From Candidatus Omnitrophota bacterium (GTDB lineage Bacteria; Omnitrophota; Gorgyraeia; Zapsychrales; Fredricksoniimonadaceae), in the NCBI GenBank assembly GCA_903959815.1, contig CAJBYM010000081.1:1-47294 (forward strand): 47,294 nt of DNA. The letters run 5' to 3'. This document shows positions 9,815-18,490 of this stretch, piece by piece. The notes beneath the pieces were generated by a model that saw only the letters and a list, made by a program, of their open reading frames with translations, made no database searches and had not been told where the DNA came from. Each line of letters starts with the position of its first letter. Positions within the stretch are counted from its first letter, which is position 1. A program made the translations under genes and the position numbers.

Positions 9815-10234
9815 TTACTCGCCGATAAGTTTAACCAGCACACGCTTGCGGCGACGGCCGTCAAACTCACCATAAAAGATCTGTTCCCATGTGCCGAAAT
9901 CCAGCTTGCCGCGCGTAATGGCAACCACGACTTCTCGCCCCATGACCTGTCGCTTCAAATGCGCATCCGCATTATCCTCGCCTGTATCATTGTGTCGATA
10001 GTGTGCTGTCGGGGCATGTGGCGCCAACTTTTCAAGCCACGCATCGTAATCACCCAAAAGCCCGCCTTCATCATCATTGATGTAAACACTGGCGGTAATA
10101 TGCATCGCATTAACGAGACACAAACCTTCCTGGATCCCGCTTTGCGTCACCGCATCCTGAACCTGAGATGTGATATTGATATAATCACGCCGCGTAGCCG
10201 TTTCAAAGAAAAGTTCTTTGCGGTACGACTTCAT
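9815..10234 (-). CDS. YjbQ/UPF0047 family (secondary thiamine-phosphate synthase enzyme family)
   Basis: [79 protein letters not shown]. Confidence 0.95.
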   Translation of the reverse strand: MKSYRKELFFETATRRDYINITSQVQDAVTQSGIQEGLCLVNAMHITASVYINDDEGGLLGDYDAWLEKLAPHAPTAHYRHNDTGEDNADAHLKRQVMGREVVVAITRGKLDFGTWEQIFYGEFDGRRRKRVLVKLIGE

Positions 10235-10620
10235 AGGCTCTTGCCCGCATTTTTTAATTCACGGTAATAATCCTGAAAACCGGGATCGCTCAAAAGGTTC
10301 AAGAGATCCTCGTCCTTTTCAAGATAGGCGAAATCCTGATAACCATGCATGAGGGCCAGCCTCATCGCATTAAAAGCAGCCGGAACATCACCCTTCAAAG
10401 ATAAACTGCAAGCAAGATTATACTGGATCACGGGGTCTTCCGGCCGGATTTCGGCAAGACGACGATCCAGCTCCAGCCCCTTATCATAAAGCCCCTCTTT
10501 GGTATAAAGTTCCGCCAACGCAACAAGGGCCTCTACAAATCTCGGACTGTGCTTAAGAATATTTTCATAAAAGGCGATCTCGAACAAAGGGTCGCTTTGA
10601 ACGGGTTTATTTCTTGCCAT
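10231..10620 (-). CDS. Small TPR-like protein
   Basis: [56 protein letters not shown] pattern. Confidence 0.75.
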   Translation of the reverse strand: MARNKPVQSDPLFEIAFYENILKHSPRFVEALVALAELYTKEGLYDKGLELDRRLAEIRPEDPVIQYNLACSLSLKGDVPAAFNAMRLALMHGYQDFAYLEKDEDLLNLLSDPGFQDYYRELKNAGKSL

Positions 10621-11770
10621 GCCGCCGCTCCAGATATCTTTTCATCCGCGCGACAGCTTCGCGCAGATTATCATAACTTGATGCATACGAAATGCGGACA
10701 TGATCAGCGCACTGCGACCCGAACGCATGACCCGGAACCAACGCCACCTTCTCCTGCTCCAAAAGATCTTGTGCGAAATCCAGCGAGCTCATGCCCAAGC
10801 GCTTGATCGATGGGAACGCATAGAACGCCCCCTGCGGCATATGACATTCCATGCCCAACTCATTTAATGACGTAACAATGAAATTACGACGACGGTTATA
10901 TTCCCGTTTCATTGCCGCAACAGCCTTGGCCCCATTACGCATGGCCTCACGCGCCGCCATCTGGCTCGTGATCGGGGCACACATGATCGTATACTGATGG
11001 ATCTTGGTCATAGCTGCGAGGATCTTTTCAGGTCCCGCCACCCAACCCAGACGGAACCCCGTCATCGCATAAGCCTTGGAAAAACCATTGAGATACACAA
11101 CGCGTTCTTTCATGCCCGGCAATGTCGCAAACGGGGTGTGCTCAAAATCATAGGTCAGTTCATCATAGATCTCATCAGAAATAACCAAAAGATCATGCTT
11201 CTTCGCAAACTTCGCAATCGCTAAAAGTTCCTGACGCGTATACGATGTCCCCGTCGGATTGCAGGGATAATTGAGCACCATCGCCTTAACACCTTTTTGA
11301 TAAGCCTTTTCCAGCTTGGCTAACGTCACTTTAAAACCTTCATTCGCCGTGGTAATGACCGGCACGGCCTTTCCGCCCGCCAGTGTGACCAGCGGCGCAT
11401 ACGCGACAAAACACGGCTCATGCACAAGGACCTTCTCACCCGGATTAAGGATCGCACGAAAAACCAGGTCCATGCCCTCGCTGGCGCCCACCGTAATGAG
11501 CATTTCCTTATCCCAGTCATACTCCAAATCATAGCGCCACTTTAAGAACTTCACGATATCTTTGCGAAGCTCTGCCAACCCCTTGTTGGACGTATAAGAC
11601 GTATAACCTTGTTCCAAGGAATAGATCGCGTGTTCGCGGATATTCCACGGTGTCACAAAATCAGGCTCACCCACGCCGAGAGAGATCACATCTTTCATCC
11701 CGAGCACAAGATCAAAGAACGCGCGGATCCCTGAAGGGGGAAGATCTTCAACTAATTTAGAAACGTACAT
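10607..11770 (-). CDS. Class I/II PLP-dependent aminotransferase
   Basis: NYPCNPTGTSYT, SDEIYDELTYD, NGFSKAYAMTGFRLGW PLP-lysine motif. Confidence 0.95.
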   Translation of the reverse strand: MYVSKLVEDLPPSGIRAFFDLVLGMKDVISLGVGEPDFVTPWNIREHAIYSLEQGYTSYTSNKGLAELRKDIVKFLKWRYDLEYDWDKEMLITVGASEGMDLVFRAILNPGEKVLVHEPCFVAYAPLVTLAGGKAVPVITTANEGFKVTLAKLEKAYQKGVKAMVLNYPCNPTGTSYTRQELLAIAKFAKKHDLLVISDEIYDELTYDFEHTPFATLPGMKERVVYLNGFSKAYAMTGFRLGWVAGPEKILAAMTKIHQYTIMCAPITSQMAAREAMRNGAKAVAAMKREYNRRRNFIVTSLNELGMECHMPQGAFYAFPSIKRLGMSSLDFAQDLLEQEKVALVPGHAFGSQCADHVRISYASSYDNLREAVARMKRYLERRHGKK

Positions 11771-11796
11771 AATAACCCTCTTTGTCTACAAAATAA

Positions 11797-11842
11797 GAGA
11801 CCCCGCCCGCGAGAAAAAGTTTCTTCCTCCGAGCGGGATCTG
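11797..11842 (-). terminator. Putative terminator between lrp-like gene and aminotransferase
   Basis: AGATCCCGC.../GCGGGGTCT imperfect stem followed by TTATTTTG on minus strand. Confidence 0.4.
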
Positions 11843-11843
11843 T

Positions 11844-12335
11844 TCAATACGTAATATTCAATCTTTTCTGACGCGGCGCAACCTTGAATACCTTGCCATC
11901 TTCTTTATATTTCTTGAGCAAGAAATGCGTTGACGTCTGGCGTACATTCTCCATAGACGACAACTTCGATGAAACAAATTCCGCCACCGTCTGGATGCTT
12001 GCTCCCTCAACGATCAATAAAAGGTCATAGCTCCCCGACACAAGATAGCAGCTTTGCACCTCGGAAAATTTATAAATACGCTCCGCGATATGATCAAAAC
12101 CCACATCCTTTTGCGGCGTAATGCTGACTTCAATAAGAGCGCGCACAAGATGCTGATTGCCCTCGACCATCTCAGGATTAACGATCGCCTTGTACTGAAC
12201 AATGGTGCCGTCCTGTTCGTAGGCCTTGATCTGCTTCTTGACCGTGGCCAGAGGTTTCTTGATCATCTTAGCTATTTCTTCCGGCGTGGTACGCGCATCA
12301 TTCATCAATATTTCGAGGACATCTTCCATGATCAC
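11844..12335 (-). CDS. Lrp/AsnC family transcriptional regulator
   Basis: N-term HTH (TTPEEIAKMIKKPLATVKKQIKAYEQDGTI) and C-term RAM domain. Confidence 0.9.
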   Translation of the reverse strand: MIMEDVLEILMNDARTTPEEIAKMIKKPLATVKKQIKAYEQDGTIVQYKAIVNPEMVEGNQHLVRALIEVSITPQKDVGFDHIAERIYKFSEVQSCYLVSGSYDLLLIVEGASIQTVAEFVSSKLSSMENVRQTSTHFLLKKYKEDGKVFKVAPRQKRLNITY

Positions 12336-12353
12336 TCCTTTAGAACAGGCTGC

Positions 12354-13454
12354 TTATTTCTTCGGGACCGCTTTATTACGATCCTTGTATCGTTGCAATG
12401 TGGTCACTTTATATTCCAACAATGCGACATTTTCCCTCAAATTCCCAATGATCTCCTGCATCACATCATTTTGCTTCTGGATCCTATCCATATCCGCCAC
12501 AGAAAGCCCGGTAGTAGCCGTGGTCGCAGCGATCGTATTATTTTTTAAAGCATCAAGTTTTTCACTGTTCTCTTTCAACCGCGCTTCCAGCAGCGAACGA
12601 TCCCCCAGAAGCTTCTGCACTCTTAACACATGGGGACCTTGCTCAGCTTTAAATTTATCCGCCGCAACCTGCTCAAACTTGTTCTGCAGCGCGTTCTTTT
12701 GAGATTGTAAGGCCGCCAAACGTTCCCTGAGCAAGGCGATCTTGGCAACGACCTCACGCGCCTGCGCCGTATGAGGATTTTCTATTTTTTCAAGCTCGGC
12801 CGTCTTTTCACGCAACAATTTTTCCTGCTGCTGTGCTTTCACGATCTTGGCGCGCATCCCGTCGCTCTGCGCCCGCAACCCATTGATGGCCGCTTCATCA
12901 CGCAACTTAACATCCACATCCTTGGACTTCTGATCAATCTCAAGCCCGGCCACATCCAAACGCGCCAAAGCCACACGACTATCCATGCTCCCACGGCCCG
13001 CCTTAAGCGCCAAAAGCTCTACTCGTTGCGCCTGCACCTGCTGGTTGCGATCAACCAGGATCTCTTTCAAACGGGCAATCTGTGCCGGATCATTATTTTC
13101 TTCAGCCTTGCCCCGCAGCTGCACAATATCATCCGCAACCTGCGCATTCTTGACCCGCTGTTGATCGATCTTCACCTGCAGCGCATCAAGCTCATTATTA
13201 AGTTGACGACTTTCCGTATTAAGTTTGGAATTGGTTTCCAAGAGCGTTGCGGCCGCCTGCTGGATCTCTCCCAAAGACGACTTCCAGCGTGGGAACTCAC
13301 TCAAAGGCTGGTCCGCCGGAGCAGCATCAAGTTCATAGGCGGTCAACGTCGCTTGAGCAACCGACTGATTCTCCTGCTGTGCACCGACCGGGGCACCCTG
13401 CAAAAAAATAAAAGATATTATTCCAATAAATAAAATTAATCTTTGTTGTTTCAT
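12354..13454 (-). CDS. Secreted coiled-coil protein
   Basis: Signal peptide MKQQRLILFIGIISFIFLQGAPVGAQ followed by long heptad-rich region; upstream ATG of ORF less likely. Confidence 0.65.
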   Translation of the reverse strand: MKQQRLILFIGIISFIFLQGAPVGAQQENQSVAQATLTAYELDAAPADQPLSEFPRWKSSLGEIQQAAATLLETNSKLNTESRQLNNELDALQVKIDQQRVKNAQVADDIVQLRGKAEENNDPAQIARLKEILVDRNQQVQAQRVELLALKAGRGSMDSRVALARLDVAGLEIDQKSKDVDVKLRDEAAINGLRAQSDGMRAKIVKAQQQEKLLREKTAELEKIENPHTAQAREVVAKIALLRERLAALQSQKNALQNKFEQVAADKFKAEQGPHVLRVQKLLGDRSLLEARLKENSEKLDALKNNTIAATTATTGLSVADMDRIQKQNDVMQEIIGNLRENVALLEYKVTTLQRYKDRNKAVPKK

Positions 13455-13513
13455 GTGCTCCATTATAACGGTAGGTCTTAAGCTTCGCAACAAAGTCTTT
13501 GCAGAAGTTAGGT

Positions 13514-14134
13514 TTAGAAGAATGACGGCTGTTCCGCACTCTTGATACGAAAGCTCGGTTTTTCCACCCCGAATTGTCCGATAAGGTCTTGAAAAGTGGT
13601 CACATTATAATCCGGGGCAAGCGCAAAAAGACGCCCAAGTATCCCGACCAGGATCTCCACATCTGCCAAAGCCCGGTGCGTATCACCAACAGGGACCCCC
13701 AAAGAATGTGCAATATACCCCAACCGCTGGCTGGTCAAATGCGGCAAGAAATTCTTAGACATTTTCATGGTATCCAGGACGGGCGTGCCATCATGAAGTT
13801 TGCGTCCGGCCAGTGCCAGCTCAAAACTCACAAACTTGATATCAAAAGAAGCATTGTGCGCCACAAGGCATGCGCCCCCCGCAAATGCCATAAATCTCGG
13901 TAAAACTTCAGCCGCCGTTGGCGCGCCCTCAACCATTTCCTGAGTGATCTTGTTGAGTTTCTGAGCCTCCGCATTCAATGGCCGGCGCGGATTAACAAAT
14001 GTTGTATAACGTTCGGTGATCACCCCATTGCGTACACGCGCAGCCGCAAGTTCAATGATCCTGTCACCATCAAGGGGCGAAAGCCCTGTGGTCTCGACAT
14101 CAAAAACGACAAACTCCATATCCATAAATTTCAT
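13514..14134 (-). CDS. DnaQ-like 3'-5' exonuclease (Pol III epsilon family)
   Basis: FVVFDVETTGLSPLDGDRIIELAA (ExoI), VAHNASFDIKFV (ExoII), HRALADVEIL (ExoIII). Confidence 0.92.
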   Translation of the reverse strand: MKFMDMEFVVFDVETTGLSPLDGDRIIELAAARVRNGVITERYTTFVNPRRPLNAEAQKLNKITQEMVEGAPTAAEVLPRFMAFAGGACLVAHNASFDIKFVSFELALAGRKLHDGTPVLDTMKMSKNFLPHLTSQRLGYIAHSLGVPVGDTHRALADVEILVGILGRLFALAPDYNVTTFQDLIGQFGVEKPSFRIKSAEQPSFF

Positions 14135-14137
14135 GGG

Positions 14138-15538
14138 TCAATCCCTTAATGTGACAGCATAAACCGCTTGTAAATGATCTGGACGCCACGACATTTTGGT
14201 CCGCGCCAAATGCTCGGCCTCAAAATCATCCATAGCGTTCACCCACGTAAAACTTTCCAACGCAGGATCCTGACAAAAACGATGAAAAACAAATGACGCC
14301 AAACCCTTAACAGAAAGATCCGCAACCTCAAAAAGCACACAAAACGTAGCTGTGTTCACAGGATACCCGAACGTATACGCCACGATTTGACCATTCACTT
14401 CAACGACACGACCAATAAGATCCAAACGGCCCGCATGCGCTAAAACCAGACGGTGAACCATCCGATTTTCGAACAACATGTGCTGATAAATATCATTGTC
14501 GTGTTTTTGAAAGCGGCCGTCAAGCCACCGATCAAAAAGTATAGCACAGGCATTAAAATCATTTCCTGTGTACGGACGAAAAACCTGTGCGCCAGCATGC
14601 GCCCGTTCGAACGCATTAACCTCACCCCGACGGGATTTATAATCATTTCCGCGCAAAGACGCCACATCCTCGCGGCGATAAACATATTCATGCCCGCGCA
14701 GCCGGGCCTGATACTTGGTCTCATCAAAAGCTTTAAGTTCCTCTTCAGCCACATTCTCAATGCGCGAAAGGCTTCCTCCGCGATTGAGCACCTTCATCCT
14801 ATCAAAACAAGCATCGATCACGGACGATGACACCTCCTTGGCCAAAGGCGGCCAATAAAGGAACGTCCCCACTGGCTGTGACGCAAAAATACACAGTGTG
14901 CCATCAACCTCTTCGACTTTAAATGTAAAAAAATCCTGCCACGCGAACATATTCACAAATGCGAGCGAAGATACAATGCGCGGACTCATCTCCAACGCCA
15001 ATTCTATCCGCGACCTTTGAACCCACAACATAGCACCCGGATCAAATGCAAAAACTTCCTCAACCTCATCTTTTGATAAAGAATAATCCGGGAAATTCAA
15101 TGCATGCTGATGCGCAAAGGTCTGAACCTCCGGCTGAGTAAAGAACGCCCTGATCTTGGCCAAAGCATCATCCCATCTGCCTGCGCTACGCAACTGATCA
15201 ATGCCCGGACAACTCAGATGAGCATAAATTTTAAATCCGCTCTTCTCCGACGATATCAGAAACGGATAGAGCGCACACTCAAACGGGCGCGATCCATAAA
15301 CAGAGCAGTGATGATCCTCGATCTTGAGGAAAGAACATACACTCCCCTCGCCACACGGATAAAGCATAATGCGATCGGCGCCATGCCGCCAGCGCACATC
15401 CGGCGAAACTTTCATCAGGCCCGACACATCTTCCGGCGTCAAACGCGGAGACCAATCGCCCTCAGGCTGATGGAACAGGCAACAGGCCCGGCAATGCAAA
15501 CACTGTTCTGACGTTAGACTCTGCGGGATTTGCATCAT
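14138..15538 (-). CDS. YkgJ-type Cys-cluster domain fused to DUF2156/GNAT-like C-terminal domain
   Basis: N-term CLHCRACCLF...CSVYGSRPFECALYPF; C-term RLDLIGRVVEVNGQIVAYTFG...FTWVNAMDDFEAEHLARTKMSWRPDHL. Confidence 0.75.
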   Translation of the reverse strand: MMQIPQSLTSEQCLHCRACCLFHQPEGDWSPRLTPEDVSGLMKVSPDVRWRHGADRIMLYPCGEGSVCSFLKIEDHHCSVYGSRPFECALYPFLISSEKSGFKIYAHLSCPGIDQLRSAGRWDDALAKIRAFFTQPEVQTFAHQHALNFPDYSLSKDEVEEVFAFDPGAMLWVQRSRIELALEMSPRIVSSLAFVNMFAWQDFFTFKVEEVDGTLCIFASQPVGTFLYWPPLAKEVSSSVIDACFDRMKVLNRGGSLSRIENVAEEELKAFDETKYQARLRGHEYVYRREDVASLRGNDYKSRRGEVNAFERAHAGAQVFRPYTGNDFNACAILFDRWLDGRFQKHDNDIYQHMLFENRMVHRLVLAHAGRLDLIGRVVEVNGQIVAYTFGYPVNTATFCVLFEVADLSVKGLASFVFHRFCQDPALESFTWVNAMDDFEAEHLARTKMSWRPDHLQAVYAVTLRD

Positions 15539-15556
15539 GCGTTCTGATTTTTCTGC

Positions 15557-15970
15557 TTATTTAACACCACTGCCAAGAACCACATCACGGTCCGGCTGAA
15601 GGATCGAAATGCCCTGATCATCCGATGCCGCCAGGATCATCCCCTGGGATTCAACACCGCGAATAACGGCCGGCTGTAAATTCGTAACAACCACCACCCG
15701 ACGTCCGATGAGCTGTTCCGGGGTATACGAACGACGGATCCCGGCCACAAGCTGCCTCAGCTCGCCGCCGATGTCCACTTTCACCACGAAAAGCTTGTCG
15801 GCATTAGGATGGAGCTCTGCTTCTTTGATCTGAGCGACAACAAGCTTGAACTTCTTGAACTCATCGATGCTCACCAAAGGCAAACCCGGCACAACAGGCG
15901 TAGCGGGAAGGGCCGCCACCGGAACAACGGGCACGCCCGCAGATTCCGGATTCTTGATCTCATCCGTCAT
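15557..15970 (-). CDS. Stand-alone tRNA-binding OB-fold protein (MetRS C-terminal/CsaA-like)
   Basis: IDEFKKFKLVVAQIKEAELHPNADKLFVVKVDIGGELRQLVAGI ... GVESQGMILAASD. Confidence 0.9.
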   Translation of the reverse strand: MTDEIKNPESAGVPVVPVAALPATPVVPGLPLVSIDEFKKFKLVVAQIKEAELHPNADKLFVVKVDIGGELRQLVAGIRRSYTPEQLIGRRVVVVTNLQPAVIRGVESQGMILAASDDQGISILQPDRDVVLGSGVK

Positions 15971-16098
15971 AACAACTCCTTTTATTAATCTGCTGGAAAA
16001 TGATTAAGAAAGACTTTCTCTCTTAATCAAAAATTATTCGTCATCATACCACAAAAAAATGTAAAATGAACGCCAACACTTACGTACAGGAGCCTTGC

Positions 16099-17703
16099 AT
16101 GAAACAGTCCTTCTCGATCAAAGACCTTTGCCTGCCCTTGACCATCGCGGCAGGGCTTTTTATTGTCCTGGGCGCATTCAATATCCAGGGCTTTCTTTCC
16201 GCCGGAGACCATGGCCGCGATCTGTACGCCTTTGAAAGAACCCTCCATGGCGACATGGCCTATCGGGATTACTGGTGGGTCTATGGACCACTCATGCCCT
16301 TTTACTACGCATTATTCATGAAACTCTACGGGGTGAGCATCATGAGCGTACTGATCGGCAAAGCCATCCTCAAACTTTCAGCCGGGCTTCTCATTTTCCT
16401 TGCGGTCTCGCGGGTGGCACATCCTGTAGCGGCCATGCTGGGGGCCATCTGGTTTTATCTGTTCTCTCAGGAATTCTTTTTCACCTACAATCATATCGGC
16501 GGCGTCGTATGCATCACAGCCATCACAGCCATGCTCTTATCCTATATCAAAGATCGTAACACCGCTTATCTATGGACCGCCGCCATCATCTCTTTACTCT
16601 TGTGCTTCATCAAACTCAACTTTGGACTGGCCGGATTTGCAGCCACTGCACTGGGCACATTCATCATCGATCAAAGCTATGGCCTTAAAGCCTCACCTGA
16701 TAAAAAGTTCTTCTACCGTACAACACTCCTTTATCTTCCGCTGTTAACCGCCGTGATTTACATCTATCTTCTGCGTGGATTAACGATCTACGAAATACGC
16801 CAGTGCATGCCCTATGCGAGCGCCGACCATCCGTACAATTCACTCCCCTGGCTCGTTATCGCCCAATTCTGGGGATTGTTCATACAAAAATTCTTCACGA
16901 GCGTCCTGGATTTCTTTTTTGGATGCATTATCATCACCTCCTTCATTCGCATCGCGTATCTGGCATGGTACAAACGCTTAAAAACCAAAGAAGATCTCCA
17001 ACACCTCATCGCGCTCGGCGTCCTGGGAGTTTATTTTATATTCAATTTTCATGAATATTTAAAAAGCGGCACCTGGTACAGCTCCCTATGGTCGCAGCCG
17101 CTAGAGTTCATGTTCTTCTTTATCGCCATTTCACTGGCCATCCGCCAAACTGGCCGCATCACACGTACGCTGGTCTTCGGACTGATCGCAACACTCGCCT
17201 TTATAGGATTCAACGGGCACGCCCGAATCATCGCTCAGATCAAGACACCGGCCCAATATCTGGACCATCCTAAAACCAAGGCCTTTATCATGAACTCTCC
17301 CGCATGGACCAAGGCTGTGATGGATACCACGGACTTCCTGGGAAAAAACCTTAAGCCCGGCGAACAATTCTTTGCACTGCCTTACGACCCCATCTACTAC
17401 TATTTAACAGGCCGTAAAAGTCCGACGCAACTTATGATCTATTTTGAACATATCAATATCAAAGAAGAACAGGAAAAACGCATCATTGCAGATCTGGAAC
17501 AAAAACATATCAATTGGATCGTCATCTCAAGCCGCATGAGAACATCTGAGCCGGGTTTGGGGACTTTGGGCGTTACCTACTGCCCCTTGATCGGCCAATA
17601 TTTCAAAGAAAAGTTTGAACCCGTTACAGAATTTGGGGACTGGCAAAATGACGCAGGCTGGGCCTCGACCCATGGAACCGTCATATTAAAGAGGCGGGAA
17701 TAG
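16099..17703 (+). CDS. Polytopic membrane protein, possible GT-C glycosyltransferase
   Basis: Many TM segments; early DHGRDLYAFERTLHGDMAYRDYWWVYGPLMPFYYALF; SD AGGAG before ATG 16099. Confidence 0.55.
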   Translation: MKQSFSIKDLCLPLTIAAGLFIVLGAFNIQGFLSAGDHGRDLYAFERTLHGDMAYRDYWWVYGPLMPFYYALFMKLYGVSIMSVLIGKAILKLSAGLLIFLAVSRVAHPVAAMLGAIWFYLFSQEFFFTYNHIGGVVCITAITAMLLSYIKDRNTAYLWTAAIISLLLCFIKLNFGLAGFAATALGTFIIDQSYGLKASPDKKFFYRTTLLYLPLLTAVIYIYLLRGLTIYEIRQCMPYASADHPYNSLPWLVIAQFWGLFIQKFFTSVLDFFFGCIIITSFIRIAYLAWYKRLKTKEDLQHLIALGVLGVYFIFNFHEYLKSGTWYSSLWSQPLEFMFFFIAISLAIRQTGRITRTLVFGLIATLAFIGFNGHARIIAQIKTPAQYLDHPKTKAFIMNSPAWTKAVMDTTDFLGKNLKPGEQFFALPYDPIYYYLTGRKSPTQLMIYFEHINIKEEQEKRIIADLEQKHINWIVISSRMRTSEPGLGTLGVTYCPLIGQYFKEKFEPVTEFGDWQNDAGWASTHGTVILKRRE

Positions 17704-17710
17704 AATTCGG

Positions 17711-17739
17711 TTGACAAAGAAAATGTCTCCGATTAAACT
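17711..17739 (+). promoter_or_regulatory. sigma70-type promoter of tRNA-Asp
   Basis: TTGACA (17711-17716), 17-nt spacer, TAAACT (17734-17739). Confidence 0.65.
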
Positions 17740-17763
17740 ATGCTCACTTTTGAAAGATTTGTT

Positions 17764-17838
17764 GGGGTCGTGGTGTAGTTTGGTTAACATATCAGCTTGT
17801 CACGCTGGAGACCGCGGGTTCAAGTCCCGTCGACCCCG
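17764..17838 (+). tRNA. tRNA-Asp(GUC), CCA not encoded
   Basis: GGGGTCGTGGTGTAGTTTGGTTAACATATCAGCTTGTCACGCTGGAGACCGCGGGTTCAAGTCCCGTCGACCCCG; loop TTGTCAC. Confidence 0.95.
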
Positions 17839-17858
17839 TTTTTTCGTACCATAGCGCG

Positions 17859-17892
17859 AAAAACCTTCTTCCCGAATGGGAGAAGGTTTTTT
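17859..17892 (+). terminator. tRNA-Asp terminator with CCCGAATGGG apex
   Basis: AAAAACCTTC/GAAGGTTTTT stem, apex TCCCGAATGGGA, T-run. Confidence 0.85.
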
Positions 17893-17914
17893 GCTTTTGG
17901 GATGACGAAAAAAC

Positions 17915-17940
17915 GCCCTTGAAAGGATTCTTTCAAGGGC
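17915..17940. repeat. Hairpin of AAG-GATT-CTT family
   Basis: GCCCTTGAAAG-GATT-CTTTCAAGGGC, 11-bp perfect stem. Confidence 0.85.
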
Positions 17941-18003
17941 CAGTACAAGTCTTCCCGAATGGAAGAGGCTTTTTTGCCTTTATGGGAAAACAATGGCGGA
18001 AGT

Positions 18004-18025
18004 CCTGGAAAGAATTCTTTCCAGG
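18004..18025. repeat. Hairpin of AAG-NATT-CTT family
   Basis: CCTGGAAAG-AATT-CTTTCCAGG, 9-bp perfect stem. Confidence 0.8.
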
Positions 18026-18069
18026 GCGCAACTAATACCCCCTAAAACATCTTAACAAAACTCCTCGCC

Positions 18070-18459
18070 CTACCCCAACAACTTACGGATCTTAGCCAAA
18101 AGCTCATCCTGAAGAATGGGTTTAAGCATGTAGTCATCGCATCCCAACTTGAACGCCTCCCTATACGGCTCATCCTGCGCCGTGGTCATAATGATCGGAA
18201 TCCGTTTACCCGGCACAACTCCCACTTTTTCTTCAAATGCGCGTATGGCCGTCAAACATTCAAGACCATCCATCTCAGGCATAGCGATATCCATCAAGAT
18301 CAAGTCGTAAGGCACCTTCTTTTCCAAAGAAGCATAATAAGTTGCCAAGGCTTCCTTACCGTCCTTGGCGATATCACATACGGCATGATCAAGCAGCATT
18401 TCCACAAAAAGCTGCCGGTTAAAGAAAACGTCATCCACAACCAATATCTTCCACATCAA
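18070..18459 (-). CDS. Single-domain response regulator (CheY-like)
   Basis: VVDDVFFNRQ, LILMDIAMPEMDG, IIMTTA, MLKP. Confidence 0.93.
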   Translation of the reverse strand: MMWKILVVDDVFFNRQLFVEMLLDHAVCDIAKDGKEALATYYASLEKKVPYDLILMDIAMPEMDGLECLTAIRAFEEKVGVVPGKRIPIIMTTAQDEPYREAFKLGCDDYMLKPILQDELLAKIRKLLG

Positions 18460-18490
18460 GACCTGCCTTTTTATCCACCCTGCCCATTAA

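Noticed and set aside
8846-10267. 473-aa plus-strand ORF
   Set aside because: Antisense to clearly functional pfkB and yjbQ genes; composition (H/N/R-rich) typical of a spurious antisense frame.
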